The notes under the pieces: generated by a model
What the model was told of the DNA's origin: nothing
What the model saw: the letters and a program-made list of their open reading frames with translations, nothing else
The model's database searches: none
Part shown: piece after piece, positions 31,454 to 42,819 of the stretch
How the letters are laid out: each line of letters opens with the position of its first letter
Position numbering within the stretch: the first letter of the stretch is position 1
Position numbers and translations under genes: made by a program
NCBI GenBank assembly: GCA_016463705.1
Contig: JAEMQU010000001.1
Coordinates: 39,986 to 103,985 of the forward strand
Origin: Opitutales bacterium
Lineage (GTDB): Bacteria > Verrucomicrobiota > Verrucomicrobiia > Opitutales > UBA953
Reading direction: 5' to 3'
Length of the DNA: 64,000 bases

Positions 31454-32521
31454 CTAATTGGGAGGGCGGCCTGACTTCAGCCAACCCACCGACAGTGAGT
31501 CGCCCCCCGAGGCCTCCACGCAGGCCTTTAAGAGCCCTTGCGGCGGCTGTTGCAGGGAGAATAGATACAGTTTAGGACCTTGTCCTACTGCCCCCTTTTT
31601 AAAGGCTTCCATCCACTTAGCCTGCCACGGTTTAACCGGCATGACCCTTCCGACCTTGTGATAATTACTATCGGAATAAATCAACGTCGGGGCGCCTTTA
31701 TTATTTTCCTCATAAATTCGGATACCGTCTTGAAAATCAGAAAACACCACGAGCGCATCATAGTCCTCGCTCAGCAGTCGATCAATCCAAGCCCCCAACG
31801 AACCCTTTTCGCAAGAAGACCGAATGCGACTCAAGAGCTGGCGGCCGTCATCGGTTAATTCCGCATCAATCGTTTGAGTAGGCGCCTCGGTTAAGCGTGG
31901 GGCATCGCCGTGAAAAGTTTTTCCGTAGACAATATTATTTTCCAAACTCACCACGCGGGCACCATCAAAGCGAAACACATCCGCATCGGGATATTCTTTT
32001 TTAATTTCGGCGGTTACTTTTTCTAAATAGGGTCGCATCGAACCAGAGCAGTCTAAATAAACAGCGACGCGTTGCGCTTTGATCGCGGCACCCATTACAA
32101 ATTTTCCGACCAAGCTCCGCGAGTCGCCCAGTCCACCTCCGAAGGATATTCCCCGGCCCTGGCCAAACCCTTCACGCCCCATCCCTTTCTCCATGCTAAA
32201 GTTGGCACTCATCATATCGGAAGCACCGGTCAGCTCAGGCAAAGCGATAGAGGCATTGTTATTATTGACGGAAATACGAGTCGCCCCCTGAATTTTCCTC
32301 GGAGTATTTTTGATGGTGTAAGCCTGCGTGGTGCTCGCTGGTTTGGACGAACCACTGGCCGTGACAAATAAATCAGGGTCTTGATGGGGCTTCACGGCGA
32401 TCGGCGAAGCCAAGACAATCCAACAAGCTAGGCCTAATAAAATTCCATGCACGCCGAGCGAGGTCACAAAACCTTTCCAATTCTGTAGTGACTTGCGCTG
32501 ACGAACGGTGGCGTGCGACAT
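31454..32521 (-). CDS. Membrane-anchored VWA-like protein (copy 2)
   Basis: N-terminal TM, Gly-rich linker, MIDAS-like VYLDCSGSMRPYL, VVFSDFQDGIRIYEE. Confidence 0.75.
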   Translation of the reverse strand: MSHATVRQRKSLQNWKGFVTSLGVHGILLGLACWIVLASPIAVKPHQDPDLFVTASGSSKPASTTQAYTIKNTPRKIQGATRISVNNNNASIALPELTGASDMMSANFSMEKGMGREGFGQGRGISFGGGLGDSRSLVGKFVMGAAIKAQRVAVYLDCSGSMRPYLEKVTAEIKKEYPDADVFRFDGARVVSLENNIVYGKTFHGDAPRLTEAPTQTIDAELTDDGRQLLSRIRSSCEKGSLGAWIDRLLSEDYDALVVFSDFQDGIRIYEENNKGAPTLIYSDSNYHKVGRVMPVKPWQAKWMEAFKKGAVGQGPKLYLFSLQQPPQGLLKACVEASGGDSLSVGWLKSGRPPN

Positions 32522-32594
32522 GCATGACCATTCAACGACCCACAGCCAACCGACAAGATTGGCGTACTAGGCACATTGACCTAATACCTTCTTA

Positions 32595-33869
32595 CTATCG
32601 ATTAGTGTTAGCAGGCGCACTCACCGAACTCTTTTTAATTTCCGTGGGGTCTTCATCAGTAACCGCTGGTGGATTTCCTCCCGTTCTTAACCATTCCACC
32701 ATTTTACTTTGGCCACCCGAAGACTTTACACATTTTTCAAAAATAGCCTGAGGCTCAGTTTCCGTTGAAAATAAATAGAGTCGTGGTCCCTTGCCTGAAT
32801 TCGCTTCGCCGAATACCTTCAGCCATTCCTTTTCCCATCCCTTTTCTTGTTCAGTACGATCATCAGTAGGATGCCTTGCTCTCACGCCATCGGCATAAAC
32901 CGTTTCAAACTTATCGCTGCCATAATAGTATTTCGATCCGCCATTTTTATCCTTTTCGCGGTACTGCGTTACTCCGTCTTGGAAGTCAGAGAAAATAATC
33001 AAGGCGTCGTATTCTCTCTGATTCTTCATAATATCAACCCACGCGCCCACGCACCCCGTCTGGAAACTCTTATCATGTTCTCTAAAAATACTTTTACCTT
33101 TGGTGGTTAATTTTTCTATGTCGGTATTTTTCGCACCGCCTTTTGTTTTATCGCTATAAGTGCCTTTATATTTACTCCCACCCATCACCACATTGCCGAC
33201 CGTATTGGTCCAAATTCCACTGTACATAAAGACATCAGCGTCTGGGAATTGTTTACGAATCTCACTCTCCACTCGGTCTAAATAACGGGCCATCGATTTC
33301 GAGGAGTCCATAAACACCGCCACTTTGGTGGCTTGGATTTTGGCGCCCATCACGGGCTTAAATTTACCAATCATATTTTTACCATTACCGACGCCGATAC
33401 CTTGGCCTGAGCCGATACCACCACCTGAGCCTCCGCCGAAGCCCTTAGAAGAACCACCCATGGTTGCGCCGGAGACCATGGACGACGTCGACACATTAGG
33501 AATGTCAGGTAACGAAATAGAAGCGTTAGGGTTCTTGGAAGTCAGGCGTGGTGTGCTCTTCGCCAGCGACTTCATATTTTTCTGCTGCAGACGGTGCTGA
33601 TAAATTTTTGCGCGATCGCCGTCGTTACCACCACCCGCACCGGTCGCAAATTGGGTCGGCTCGCGCTTCGTGGAATCGGTCCAGGTTGAAACTACCCAGA
33701 ACACCGCGACGACGATTAAGAAAAAGTGAATCATTAACGAAACCATCAAACCACCACCACCGAGGCGCGCCCAGAATCCTTGCTTTTGACGAATCGCTGC
33801 CTGTTCACCATTGGCATCGATATTATCATCAACATTTGGCGAGGGAGGATTGGGAGGGGTGGCTGACAT
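32595..33869 (-). CDS. Membrane-anchored VWA-like protein (copy 1)
   Basis: N-terminal TM (MVSLMIHFFLIVVAVFWVV), Gly-rich linker, MIDAS-like VFMDSSKSMARYL, IIFSDFQDGVTQYRE. Confidence 0.75.
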   Translation of the reverse strand: MSATPPNPPSPNVDDNIDANGEQAAIRQKQGFWARLGGGGLMVSLMIHFFLIVVAVFWVVSTWTDSTKREPTQFATGAGGGNDGDRAKIYQHRLQQKNMKSLAKSTPRLTSKNPNASISLPDIPNVSTSSMVSGATMGGSSKGFGGGSGGGIGSGQGIGVGNGKNMIGKFKPVMGAKIQATKVAVFMDSSKSMARYLDRVESEIRKQFPDADVFMYSGIWTNTVGNVVMGGSKYKGTYSDKTKGGAKNTDIEKLTTKGKSIFREHDKSFQTGCVGAWVDIMKNQREYDALIIFSDFQDGVTQYREKDKNGGSKYYYGSDKFETVYADGVRARHPTDDRTEQEKGWEKEWLKVFGEANSGKGPRLYLFSTETEPQAIFEKCVKSSGGQSKMVEWLRTGGNPPAVTDEDPTEIKKSSVSAPANTNR

Positions 33870-34055
33870 AACAGGGAACAGCTATGAACATCAATTTTCA
33901 CAACGAAAGTTCCAACCCCAATTAACACCCCAGTTGGGTTGGCACAAATCTGTAACAATCGCCATTTATAGATTGATCAAATTACCTTAAAAGGATCCAC
34001 GCAGAAATGGCTTGCGACTCGTCCATTTAGGCTTTCTGTTGCACCTCCCACTTAT

Positions 34056-34133
34056 TGCAGGGTGGAGCAGCCCGGTTAGCTCGTCAGGCTCATAACCTGA
34101 AGGTCGTAGGTTCAAATCCTACCCCTGCACCCA
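34056..34133 (+). tRNA. tRNA-Met(CAT), initiator-like, CCA encoded
   Basis: Cloverleaf TGCAGGG/CCCTGCA, GAGC/GCTC (A11:U24), TCAGG-CTCATAA-CCTGA, GTAGG-TTCAAAT-CCTAC, C73, CCA. Confidence 0.93.
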
Positions 34134-34142
34134 ATTTTAAAG

Positions 34143-34167
34143 TCCTATAAATCAAGCACTTATAGGA
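34143..34167. repeat. Inverted repeat just downstream of the tRNA-Met gene
   Basis: TCCTATAA-ATCAAGCAC-TTATAGGA. Confidence 0.6.
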
Positions 34168-34281
34168 GGTGGTTGTGAGAATATCTGGAAAATTCTTGCA
34201 AAAGCCCAAAAATCGCTAAACTATTAGTTATAAATTTGTCCTACGGGGCAATGGGGTAAGTAAGTTAAAATAGTAATAAAA

Positions 34282-34313
34282 AGCCGGCATACGTAGGGGT
34301 ACGTATGCCGGCT
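34282..34313. terminator. Strong bidirectional intrinsic terminator (14-bp stem)
   Basis: AGCCGGCATACGTA-GGGG-TACGTATGCCGGCT flanked by A and T tracts; lies downstream of pilC on the minus strand. Confidence 0.9.
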
Positions 34314-34343
34314 CCTTTTTTGGGCAATGAATTCGGGCCCTAA

Positions 34344-35582
34344 TTATCCACCCGTCATCTGCGTGATGAGTGCGATGAGCGGCAGGAACATCGCCAGAAC
34401 GATGGCACCGACCACGACCGCGAGAAACACGATCAGTACTGGTTCAATAATGGAAGTGAGCGCGGTCACCGCGTTGTCCACTTCTTCGTCATAAATATCG
34501 GCCACGCGATTTAACATCTCGGGTAGCTGACCGGTTTCTTCGCCGACTTGAATCATCGAAGTAACCATTTGGGGAAACACTCCGGTTTGTTCGAGAGGAA
34601 TAGAAAGCGGTTCACCATCACGCACGCGATCATGCACGCGCTCTAACGAATTAGCGATGACGACGTTGTCTAAGGTATCACGTGTAATATTAATGGCTTG
34701 GAGAATGGGAACACCTGAAGCCATCAAGGTTCCGAAGGTACGAGCGAAGCGAGAAACAGAAACAATTTGGACGAAGCCACCGATCTTAGGTAACTTGAAA
34801 ATAATCCGATCGAAAAGTTCCTTACCCTTAGGAGACGACAACCAAAGCTTCATGCCGTAGTAGATACCAAAGATAACGAAGGGCGTCACATACCAGTAAT
34901 CCGTTAGTGCAGTAGAAATACCGACGACGAATTGGGTTAAAGGGGGTAAAGCCAACTTCTGACTGCTCAAAAGTTTTTGGAACGAGGGAACGACTTTAAC
35001 CATCAGAATATAAACGATGACGACGGCCACAGAAACCACGACGCCTGGATAAACCATCGCGGATTTAACTTTCTTCTGAATGCGCTGAGCTTTTTCACGG
35101 AACTTTGCCAGACGATCCAATACTTTATCAAGTACCCCACCAGCCTCCCCTGCTTTCACCATGTTAATGAAGAGACGGTCAAAAACTTTTGGGTGAGCGG
35201 CGAGCGCTTCGGATAAATTATTACCTTGAGAAACACTTTCCGCAATCAAGCCCAAGACTTCTTTGAAGTGAAGATTGCGTTCTTGTTTATGAATCAACTC
35301 CAGTGCACGTAATAATGGTAAACCAGCCACGATCAAGGTCGCCAACTGACGGGTCATCGTGGTGACGTCTTCCGCAGAAACTTTTGAGCCGAAACTAAAA
35401 GATTTCTTGGCCGGGGCGGCCGCAGTAACGGGTTTGGCAGCACCCGTATCACCCACCAGGGAAGTGACCATGAGGCCACGAGCCATTAATTTCTGACGAG
35501 CTTGTTCGTCGTTCGGCGCTTCGATTTTACCGGTGGTTTGGGCACCATTACGATCAATAGCGTTGTACTTATATTCAGGCAT
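34344..35582 (-). CDS. pilC: Type IV pilus/T2SS inner-membrane platform protein
   Basis: MPEYKYNAIDRNGAQTTGKIEA, TRQLATLIVAGLPLLRALE, VGEETGQLPEML motifs. Confidence 0.92.
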   Translation of the reverse strand: MPEYKYNAIDRNGAQTTGKIEAPNDEQARQKLMARGLMVTSLVGDTGAAKPVTAAAPAKKSFSFGSKVSAEDVTTMTRQLATLIVAGLPLLRALELIHKQERNLHFKEVLGLIAESVSQGNNLSEALAAHPKVFDRLFINMVKAGEAGGVLDKVLDRLAKFREKAQRIQKKVKSAMVYPGVVVSVAVVIVYILMVKVVPSFQKLLSSQKLALPPLTQFVVGISTALTDYWYVTPFVIFGIYYGMKLWLSSPKGKELFDRIIFKLPKIGGFVQIVSVSRFARTFGTLMASGVPILQAINITRDTLDNVVIANSLERVHDRVRDGEPLSIPLEQTGVFPQMVTSMIQVGEETGQLPEMLNRVADIYDEEVDNAVTALTSIIEPVLIVFLAVVVGAIVLAMFLPLIALITQMTGG

Positions 35583-35603
35583 GGGAGTGGTTGTGGAGAA
35601 AGA

Positions 35604-37289
35604 TTAGGTGTATTTCAGAACTTCTTCAATAGTAGTTAAGCCATCGAAAATACAGCGTAAGCCGTCATCGCGCAAGGGACGCATGCCGACTTCGATGGCC
35701 TTTTGCTTCAGTACTAAGGTCGGAGAGCGCTGTGTGATGAGAGTACGAATCGAGTCCGAAATAGTCATTAACTCAAAGAGACCTTGGCGACCTTTATAAC
35801 CGGAGCGGTTACAATCAGGACAACCTTTACCGAAGTAGAATTTCTTGTTGGCGATTTCGAGAGCGTCGACGTCGAGCATGCTGATGACTTCTTTGTCTGG
35901 CTCGTAAGCAGTGCGACAGGTTTTGCAAATGCGACGCAGTAATCGCTGAGCTAAGATCCCTTCGATGGATGCAGAAATTAAGAATGGCTCGAGACCCATA
36001 TCGATCAGTCGAGTCACCGCACCCGGAGCGTCATTGGTGTGGAGTGTGGATAAAACCACGTGACCCGTGAGCGATGCTTGCACGGCAATTTGCGCAGTCT
36101 CGATATCGCGAATTTCTCCCACCATGATGGTATCAGGATCTTGACGGAGGAACGAACGAAGCGCGGCGGCGAAAGTTAAGCCGACTTGGTGATTAATCGG
36201 AACCTGCATGATCCCTTCGACTTCGTATTCGACCGGGTCTTCCGCGGTGAGAATTTTTACGTCCTCCGTATTTACTTCACGCAACGCAGAATAAAGTGTG
36301 GTGGTTTTACCCGAACCGGTAGGACCAGTAACAATAAAGATCCCATTAGGTTTGTTCACCATCGCGCGAATGCCCTCTTTGATATCTTCCTGCATCGAGA
36401 GCGCATCGAGGCTCAGATTGACGACCGTCTTATCGAGAATACGCAACACGACCGACTCACCAAATTGGGTGGGCAGAGTCGAAACACGCAGGTCGATTTG
36501 GCGGCCGCTAATCGTGGTTTTAATCCGTCCATCTTGTGGAATTCTTCGCTCGGCAATATTGAGTGCCGATAAAACTTTCACCCGAGCAGTCACTGCGTTG
36601 GCTAAATTCTTAGGCGGTGGAGCCATCTCGTAGAGCGAGCCGTCGATACGGTAACGAATACGGAATTGGTCTTCAAAAGGTTCGAAGTGAATATCGGACG
36701 CTTTAGCTTTCACGGCTTCCTGGAGAACTAAATCAACGAAGCGAATAATCGGTGCCTGGCTGGCGGCATTGGCGACATCATCATCGGCCACCGCAGCAGT
36801 ATCAATTTGGTCAAACTCACCCAACAAGTCATCCATCGATGAAGCGGAAGGCTCACCATAAACACGGATGACAGCTGCATCGACCATGTCCGGATCAGCG
36901 ACGGCTAACTCAATATTTTCGCGCTTCAGGATAAAGGTCAGCTCATTGACAATGGCTGAGTTGAAAGGATCTTTCGCAACGAGGGTTAATTTACCGGCTT
37001 CATCAGCCACGGGGACTACCGCGTACTTATGGGCTTGGGCTGGTTTGAGAACTTTAGAGATATCATCCTGATCGGTTGTCGGAATAACTGAATAAAATTG
37101 TACGCCTAAGTGATCCGCAATCGCTTGGAGTAAAGACGGACGATCGGCGAGGTTGGCGTCGACTAAGCTGTCGGCGAAAGATTTTCCGGTGGTCGCGTGG
37201 GACTCCCATATTTCATCTGCTTGCGTTTGATCGAGGAGTTTTCCCTCGATGGCAATGTCGCGCATGATATCGCTGTGATCTTCAAACAT
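35604..37289 (-). CDS. pilB: GspE/PilB-type assembly ATPase
   Basis: [15 protein letters not shown] Walker A, tetracysteine CKTC…CPDC, N-terminal MshEN-like domain. Confidence 0.9.
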   Translation of the reverse strand: MFEDHSDIMRDIAIEGKLLDQTQADEIWESHATTGKSFADSLVDANLADRPSLLQAIADHLGVQFYSVIPTTDQDDISKVLKPAQAHKYAVVPVADEAGKLTLVAKDPFNSAIVNELTFILKRENIELAVADPDMVDAAVIRVYGEPSASSMDDLLGEFDQIDTAAVADDDVANAASQAPIIRFVDLVLQEAVKAKASDIHFEPFEDQFRIRYRIDGSLYEMAPPPKNLANAVTARVKVLSALNIAERRIPQDGRIKTTISGRQIDLRVSTLPTQFGESVVLRILDKTVVNLSLDALSMQEDIKEGIRAMVNKPNGIFIVTGPTGSGKTTTLYSALREVNTEDVKILTAEDPVEYEVEGIMQVPINHQVGLTFAAALRSFLRQDPDTIMVGEIRDIETAQIAVQASLTGHVVLSTLHTNDAPGAVTRLIDMGLEPFLISASIEGILAQRLLRRICKTCRTAYEPDKEVISMLDVDALEIANKKFYFGKGCPDCNRSGYKGRQGLFELMTISDSIRTLITQRSPTLVLKQKAIEVGMRPLRDDGLRCIFDGLTTIEEVLKYT

Positions 37290-37303
37290 GGTAAATCGTA
37301 AGT

Positions 37304-38374
37304 TTAAATTTTAGTTTTAGGGTTAAGACGCGAACGCACCATTTCGCTGTCTTGGCAATAAGTCATCACCTCGTCTTCACTGATTTTACCCTGATTAAAC
37401 AGAGCTAATAAATCAGCATCGAGCGTGCGCATGCCGCGACCGCCGCCCGTTTCGATGTCGGAGGTAATTTGGAAAGTTTTATTTTCGCGAATCTTTGCGG
37501 CAATACCATCCGTACGTACCATGATTTCGTAAGCGGCCACACGTTTATCATCCACGGTGCGCGGTAAGCACTGTGAAATAATCGCAATGATTGAGGAAGA
37601 AAGCTGCACGCGAATCTGATCACGTGCGCCCGCAGGAAACGCATCTAAGATACGATCTACCGTCCGCGCTGCACCGGTGGTATGGAGTGTCGCAAAAACA
37701 AGGTGACCCGTTTCGGCGGCGGTGATGGCAGCTTCAATCGTTTCCAAGTCACGCATTTCACCGATAAGAATTACGTCAGGATCTTGACGCAGAGACGCCC
37801 GTACGCCTTCGGCAAACGAGGGAACGTCACTATGCACTTCGCGCTGGGTAACCACACAACCTTTATGGGTATGGAAATATTCAATCGGATCTTCGATGGT
37901 TACAATGTGTCCATCGATATTGTCGTTAATCCAATTCACCATCGAAGCGAGTGTGGTGGATTTACCTGAACCCGTCGGGCCGGTTACTAAAATCAAACCA
38001 CGTGGGCGACGGAGTAAGTCTTTTACAATCGGCGGCAGACGTAAGTCTTCGAGCGTGTAAATATCTGCAGGAATTAAACGAAAAACGATTCCTAACTCTC
38101 CCTTCGCACGATGGACATTAACGCGTAAGCGAGCTTTGCCTCGGAAAGACATACCGAAATCGCAACCGCCCTCTTGTTTCAGTCGGTCGACATGCACCGC
38201 AGGAATAATGGAGTTAACAATATTTTTAGTATCTTCAGAGGTTAGGGCCGAACCTTCGACGGAAATCACACTTCCACTCACGCGCAAACAAGGCGCACGA
38301 CCCACGTGCAAATGGAGGTCGGAGGCCCCATTTTCAATCATGGCTTCCAGCAGTTGGTTAAGATCGTAGGCCAT
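37304..38374 (-). CDS. pilT: PilT-type twitching ATPase
   Basis: [54 protein letters not shown]. Confidence 0.93.
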   Translation of the reverse strand: MAYDLNQLLEAMIENGASDLHLHVGRAPCLRVSGSVISVEGSALTSEDTKNIVNSIIPAVHVDRLKQEGGCDFGMSFRGKARLRVNVHRAKGELGIVFRLIPADIYTLEDLRLPPIVKDLLRRPRGLILVTGPTGSGKSTTLASMVNWINDNIDGHIVTIEDPIEYFHTHKGCVVTQREVHSDVPSFAEGVRASLRQDPDVILIGEMRDLETIEAAITAAETGHLVFATLHTTGAARTVDRILDAFPAGARDQIRVQLSSSIIAIISQCLPRTVDDKRVAAYEIMVRTDGIAAKIRENKTFQITSDIETGGGRGMRTLDADLLALFNQGKISEDEVMTYCQDSEMVRSRLNPKTKI

Positions 38375-38382
38375 TTTATTAA

Positions 38383-40098
38383 TTATAGAACGTCGTCCGC
38401 GACGGTGGCGCCCATGACTTCTTCGATGGTGGTCATACCTGAAGCGACCTTACGCTGGCCGTCTTCACGCATCGTGCGCATGCCGGCTTCACGGGCTTTG
38501 CGACGGAGTGCGACGAGCGTGGCACCTCCGTAAATCATTTCTTGGACTTCTTCCGTGATGACAAAAAGTTCGAAGACACCGCGACGGCCTTTGTAGCCGC
38601 GTTCATTACATTTTGGACAACCCGCACCCTTCATAGGCGTGGCACCCGCAATATCCTGTTCGGACATACCAATCGTATAAAGTTCTTTCGCCGTGGGTTT
38701 GTAAGGTTGCGCGCAGGCCTGGCAGACGCGACGCACAAGACGTTGGGCGAGCGCTCCACGCAACGCGGCCGAAACTAAGAAAGGTTTCACGCCGATATCG
38801 ACGAGACGAGTCACCGCACTGACGGAATCATTAGTGTGCAAGGTTGAGAAGACCATGTGACCAGTAAGCGCGGCGTTAATCGAAATTTCAGCGGTTTCTA
38901 AATCTCGAATTTCACCGATCATCACGATGTTGGGTGCCTGACGTAACATCGCACGAAGGGCGGCGGCGAAAGTCATTCCCACATCACGTTTGACTTGGAC
39001 CTGATTGATCCCAGCCATCTGATACTCAACCGGATCTTCGACGGTAATAATTTTACGGTCGGGCTTATTAATATAATTCAGCGCTGAATAAAGGGTGGTC
39101 GATTTACCAGAACCGGTTGGACCCGTCACGAGGAACACGCCATCGGAACCGGAAATAAGACCTTGGAATTTAGCTTGGTCATCCGCGAAGAATCCTAATT
39201 CAGGAAGACCTAATTTCAGACCTTCTTTATCGAGAATACGCATGACGATTGATTCGCCATAAACGGTTGGTAAAACGGATACACGTAAGTCGATATCCCG
39301 TCCACCCGTCCGAGCCTGAATACGTCCGTCTTGCGGAATACGTTTTTCCGCGAGTGACACTTCGGCCATTAATTTAAGGCGCGAAATGACGGAAGCTTGT
39401 AAGCGCTTGGGTGGGCCTTTCATTTCTTGGAGCACACCATCGATACGGAAACGAACCCGGAATCTTTTTTCTAAAGGTTCTAAGTGAATATCTGAAGCCT
39501 TCCGACGAATCGCATCCACAATCAGAGAATTCACATAGCGAATAATCGGAGCGTCATCTTCTTTAACTTCGCCTCCTTGAGGAAGATCAACCGACATACC
39601 ATCTTCACTCTTACCAAAAACATCCTCGTACGATACATTCACCGCGCCTCCGCCGTAACAGCGATTGATCGCGCTCTTCAGTTCATCAGGCGGTGCGAGT
39701 TTGGGATTTAAAGTAAGTTTTAAGACACGCGAAAGTGAATCGAGTGTTTCGGTATCGAGCGGATCCGAAATCGCAACCAGCAGCTCCACCCCATCCATCT
39801 GCAGTGGTAAAATATTGTGACGCTCAGCCTGTTCGCGACTAATCAGTTTGAGTAATTCTTCCGCCGGTGAAACTTGGGCCAAGTCGACAACTTCCATGTC
39901 GAATTCCTTACCCAGCGCTTTGCAGATAACCGCCCAAGTGACCTTACCCGTCTCAACTAATTTCGCGATCGCTAGGGTATCGGGATTCTGGCCATCAGGG
40001 ATAGCACCAAGCGCCTCGCGGGCCTCGGATACTAGAGCAGAGGACACCAGTCCCTTGTCTTGTATGAATTGAATGACGAAATCGTCGGCGGTCGTCAC
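38383..40098 (-). CDS. Second GspE/PilB-type assembly ATPase
   Basis: [24 protein letters not shown]…CPKC zinc motif; GTG start inferred at 40098. Confidence 0.9.
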   Translation of the reverse strand: MTTADDFVIQFIQDKGLVSSALVSEAREALGAIPDGQNPDTLAIAKLVETGKVTWAVICKALGKEFDMEVVDLAQVSPAEELLKLISREQAERHNILPLQMDGVELLVAISDPLDTETLDSLSRVLKLTLNPKLAPPDELKSAINRCYGGGAVNVSYEDVFGKSEDGMSVDLPQGGEVKEDDAPIIRYVNSLIVDAIRRKASDIHLEPLEKRFRVRFRIDGVLQEMKGPPKRLQASVISRLKLMAEVSLAEKRIPQDGRIQARTGGRDIDLRVSVLPTVYGESIVMRILDKEGLKLGLPELGFFADDQAKFQGLISGSDGVFLVTGPTGSGKSTTLYSALNYINKPDRKIITVEDPVEYQMAGINQVQVKRDVGMTFAAALRAMLRQAPNIVMIGEIRDLETAEISINAALTGHMVFSTLHTNDSVSAVTRLVDIGVKPFLVSAALRGALAQRLVRRVCQACAQPYKPTAKELYTIGMSEQDIAGATPMKGAGCPKCNERGYKGRRGVFELFVITEEVQEMIYGGATLVALRRKAREAGMRTMREDGQRKVASGMTTIEEVMGATVADDVL

Positions 40099-40226
40099 AG
40101 GGTATGGGTTCCTAAATGGGGTTGGGGGTATTGAACCTGGCTCTCGGTAAGAAGAAACAGGGAAATCGGAAAGTAAATCTACCCACCCCATCGGCAATCG
40201 CAAACTATCCAGAAATCAGCCAATTC

Positions 40227-40799
40227 TTAGCCTTTTAATATCTGCACACATTTATCCACTTCGGACTTCAAAAACTCTAGGCTGCCATCATTCCAAATCA
40301 TGTAATTAGACTTCTTAACCTTCTCACTGATAGGCATTTGCGAATTTATACGCTTCTGGGCCTCAGCTCGACTTAACCCCCGGGATTCCAAGCGATGTAA
40401 TCTGATTTCATCTGAAGACGCGACGCACACCGTAGCGACCAATCCTTGAGTGAGGCCCAACTCGAATAAAAGTGGGATTTCTAGAATGTACGACTTGGAT
40501 GAATCGGCCATCGCCGCTTGGCGCAGGGCGGCAATGCGAGGGTGGATGATGGATTCCAAAAAACTTTTCTCCGTCGGATCAGAAAATACTTTTTTACCAA
40601 TCCACTCTCGATCTGCTGTACCATCATTCTGAATACAGGCCGAACCCCAGCGAGATTTTAATTGGGAAAGAATACCCGATTCGTGCAACGCTTGGTGAGC
40701 CAAGACATCGGAATCAATCACGACAAAACCATGAGACTTAAAAAAGCCGGCGGCCGTGGATTTTCCACAACCAATGCCGCCAGTGAGTCCGATGACCAT
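40227..40799 (-). CDS. coaE: Dephospho-CoA kinase
   Basis: VIGLTGGIGCGKSTAAGFF, VIDSDVLAHQ. Confidence 0.95.
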   Translation of the reverse strand: MVIGLTGGIGCGKSTAAGFFKSHGFVVIDSDVLAHQALHESGILSQLKSRWGSACIQNDGTADREWIGKKVFSDPTEKSFLESIIHPRIAALRQAAMADSSKSYILEIPLLFELGLTQGLVATVCVASSDEIRLHRLESRGLSRAEAQKRINSQMPISEKVKKSNYMIWNDGSLEFLKSEVDKCVQILKG

Positions 40800-40837
40800 A
40801 GCAGAGTTCTAAGCCTTAAAACCTTCGAGGGCAAACC

Positions 40838-42808
40838 TCAAGCAGGGGTCGGCGTGGCTTGGGAGCCTGGCTCTGGTGGGGGACCATCAGGGCTCGGCTC
40901 GCGAACTAAGTTAGGTACAGGTGATCCCACAATCGGGGTCTGCATCGAACCCGTCTTGAGAATTTCCATCACATGAACGCCGTCTAAAGTCTCATGCTCG
41001 AGTAAAGCTTCGGCAATCTTGCGATGGGCATCCGCGTGCTCGGCAATGATTTTTTCGGCGCGGGCATATTGTTCGCTGACGATTTTCGCAACAGCATCGT
41101 CGATACGACGAGCCGTCTCATCGCTGTGCGATTGCGTGCGAGAAATTTCGCGACCCAAGAAAACGGTGTCAGAATTTTCGTTATAAGAAATAGGGCCGAG
41201 CTCGCTCATACCCCAATCGCAGACCATTTGACGGGCCATACGGGTGGCTTGTTTGATATCCGAGGAAGCACCATTCGACACATCGCCGGTGACGACTTTT
41301 TCTCCCACGCGACCAGCCATCGCCGTACAAATATAAGTCAGCAAACGGGCTTTAGAATATCCGAGAATATCTTTCTTCGGAAGGAACATGGCCATACCTA
41401 GGGCGCGACCACGAGGAAGAATCGTTACTTTGTGAATGGGCATCATGCCATCATCGACGACGGCCTGAACAATCGCGTGGCCCGCTTCGTGGTAGGCAGT
41501 GCTGCGACGATCCTCTTCATCCATCGCACGACGACGCTCACGACCATAGGCAATTTTGTCGCGCGCTTCTTCGATGTCAGACATCTCAACCTTATCGCGA
41601 TTGCGACGACCAGCATGCAGGGCACCTTCGTTTAATAAATTGGCTAAATCAGCACCCGACATTCCGGTGGTGATGCGAGCGATACGATTTAGATCAACCG
41701 AGGGAGCTAATTGAAAACGTTTAGCGTGAACGGCGAGAACGGCTTCGCGGCCTCGCAAGTCTGGTAAATCAACAAAGACTTGGCGATCAAAGCGACCTGG
41801 ACGTAAGAGAGCTTGGTCGAGCACATCAGCACGATTGGTCGCACCGATAACAATGACGCCAGCCTGACCATCAAAGCCATCCATCTCCACGAGTAATGAG
41901 TTGAGCGTTTGTTCGCGCTCATCATTTCCACCACCAACACCAGCGCCGCGTTGACGGCCAACCGCATCGATTTCATCAATAAATACAATACAAGGAGCGA
42001 GCTTACGGGCTTGTTCAAATGTGTCGCGAACGCGAGCGGCGCCCACACCAACAAACATTTCAACGAAGTCAGAACCACTGATACTTAAGAAAGGAACTTT
42101 CGCTTCTCCGGCAACGGCACGAGCGAGCAGCGTCTTACCTGTTCCGGGAGGTCCGACCATTAAAATTCCTTTGGGAATAGACGCACCAATTTTAGTGAAG
42201 CGTTTGGGATCACGGAGAAAATCGACAATCTCTTTCACTTCTTCTTTGGCTTCATCACATCCGGCTACGTCTTTAAAAGTAGTACCTTCATTTTCGTTGG
42301 CATTTAAACGAGCGCGTGATTTGGCAAATTGCATCGCACCTTTGTTCGCATTACGTAAAAAGCGAAACATCATATACAGTACTAAACCCGAGATGAGCAA
42401 GGTCGGCAGAACATTATAAAGGAACATCGTTAAGCCCGTCTGTTCTGGAACTTCCTTAAACGCGTCTTTGGCTACCGCACCACGCAGGCCTTCAAATTCT
42501 TTTTCGGTTAAACGACCTTTGGCCTGGAACCTGGTCTTATCATCCGCGGCCGCACCTTTAACTTCTAATTCTCCAGTGACTTCGTACCAGCTATTCGAAC
42601 CAGCGGTAGAGTCCGATTTAATCGAAAGATTTTTCACCTTCTTCTCTTGGGCGAGAGAGAGGACTTCGGTCACGCTCAACTTCTGAACGCTATTGGCGGG
42701 CGGAGCACTGTAGTTAACTAGCAGCGCAACTAGACCAATTAAAATGATCCATACGATTAAAGGCTTAGCTTTAATCCGGTTGTTATCCTCGTTGTTGTCT
42801 TGGCTCAT
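40838..42808 (-). CDS. ftsH: ATP-dependent zinc metalloprotease FtsH
   Basis: [21 protein letters not shown] region, [10 protein letters not shown] zinc site. Confidence 0.97.
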   Translation of the reverse strand: MSQDNNEDNNRIKAKPLIVWIILIGLVALLVNYSAPPANSVQKLSVTEVLSLAQEKKVKNLSIKSDSTAGSNSWYEVTGELEVKGAAADDKTRFQAKGRLTEKEFEGLRGAVAKDAFKEVPEQTGLTMFLYNVLPTLLISGLVLYMMFRFLRNANKGAMQFAKSRARLNANENEGTTFKDVAGCDEAKEEVKEIVDFLRDPKRFTKIGASIPKGILMVGPPGTGKTLLARAVAGEAKVPFLSISGSDFVEMFVGVGAARVRDTFEQARKLAPCIVFIDEIDAVGRQRGAGVGGGNDEREQTLNSLLVEMDGFDGQAGVIVIGATNRADVLDQALLRPGRFDRQVFVDLPDLRGREAVLAVHAKRFQLAPSVDLNRIARITTGMSGADLANLLNEGALHAGRRNRDKVEMSDIEEARDKIAYGRERRRAMDEEDRRSTAYHEAGHAIVQAVVDDGMMPIHKVTILPRGRALGMAMFLPKKDILGYSKARLLTYICTAMAGRVGEKVVTGDVSNGASSDIKQATRMARQMVCDWGMSELGPISYNENSDTVFLGREISRTQSHSDETARRIDDAVAKIVSEQYARAEKIIAEHADAHRKIAEALLEHETLDGVHVMEILKTGSMQTPIVGSPVPNLVREPSPDGPPPEPGSQATPTPA

Positions 42809-42819
42809 CGGGGGAAGGT

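Noticed and set aside
33325-33600. Proline-rich ORF opposite the VWA gene
   Set aside because: Antisense of the Gly-rich linker; no supporting evidence
36186-36572. 128-aa plus-strand ORF opposite the pilB-like gene
   Set aside because: Antisense to a clear GspE/PilB gene; no independent support
41024-41401. 125-aa plus-strand ORF opposite ftsH
   Set aside because: Antisense shadow ORF of a conserved gene
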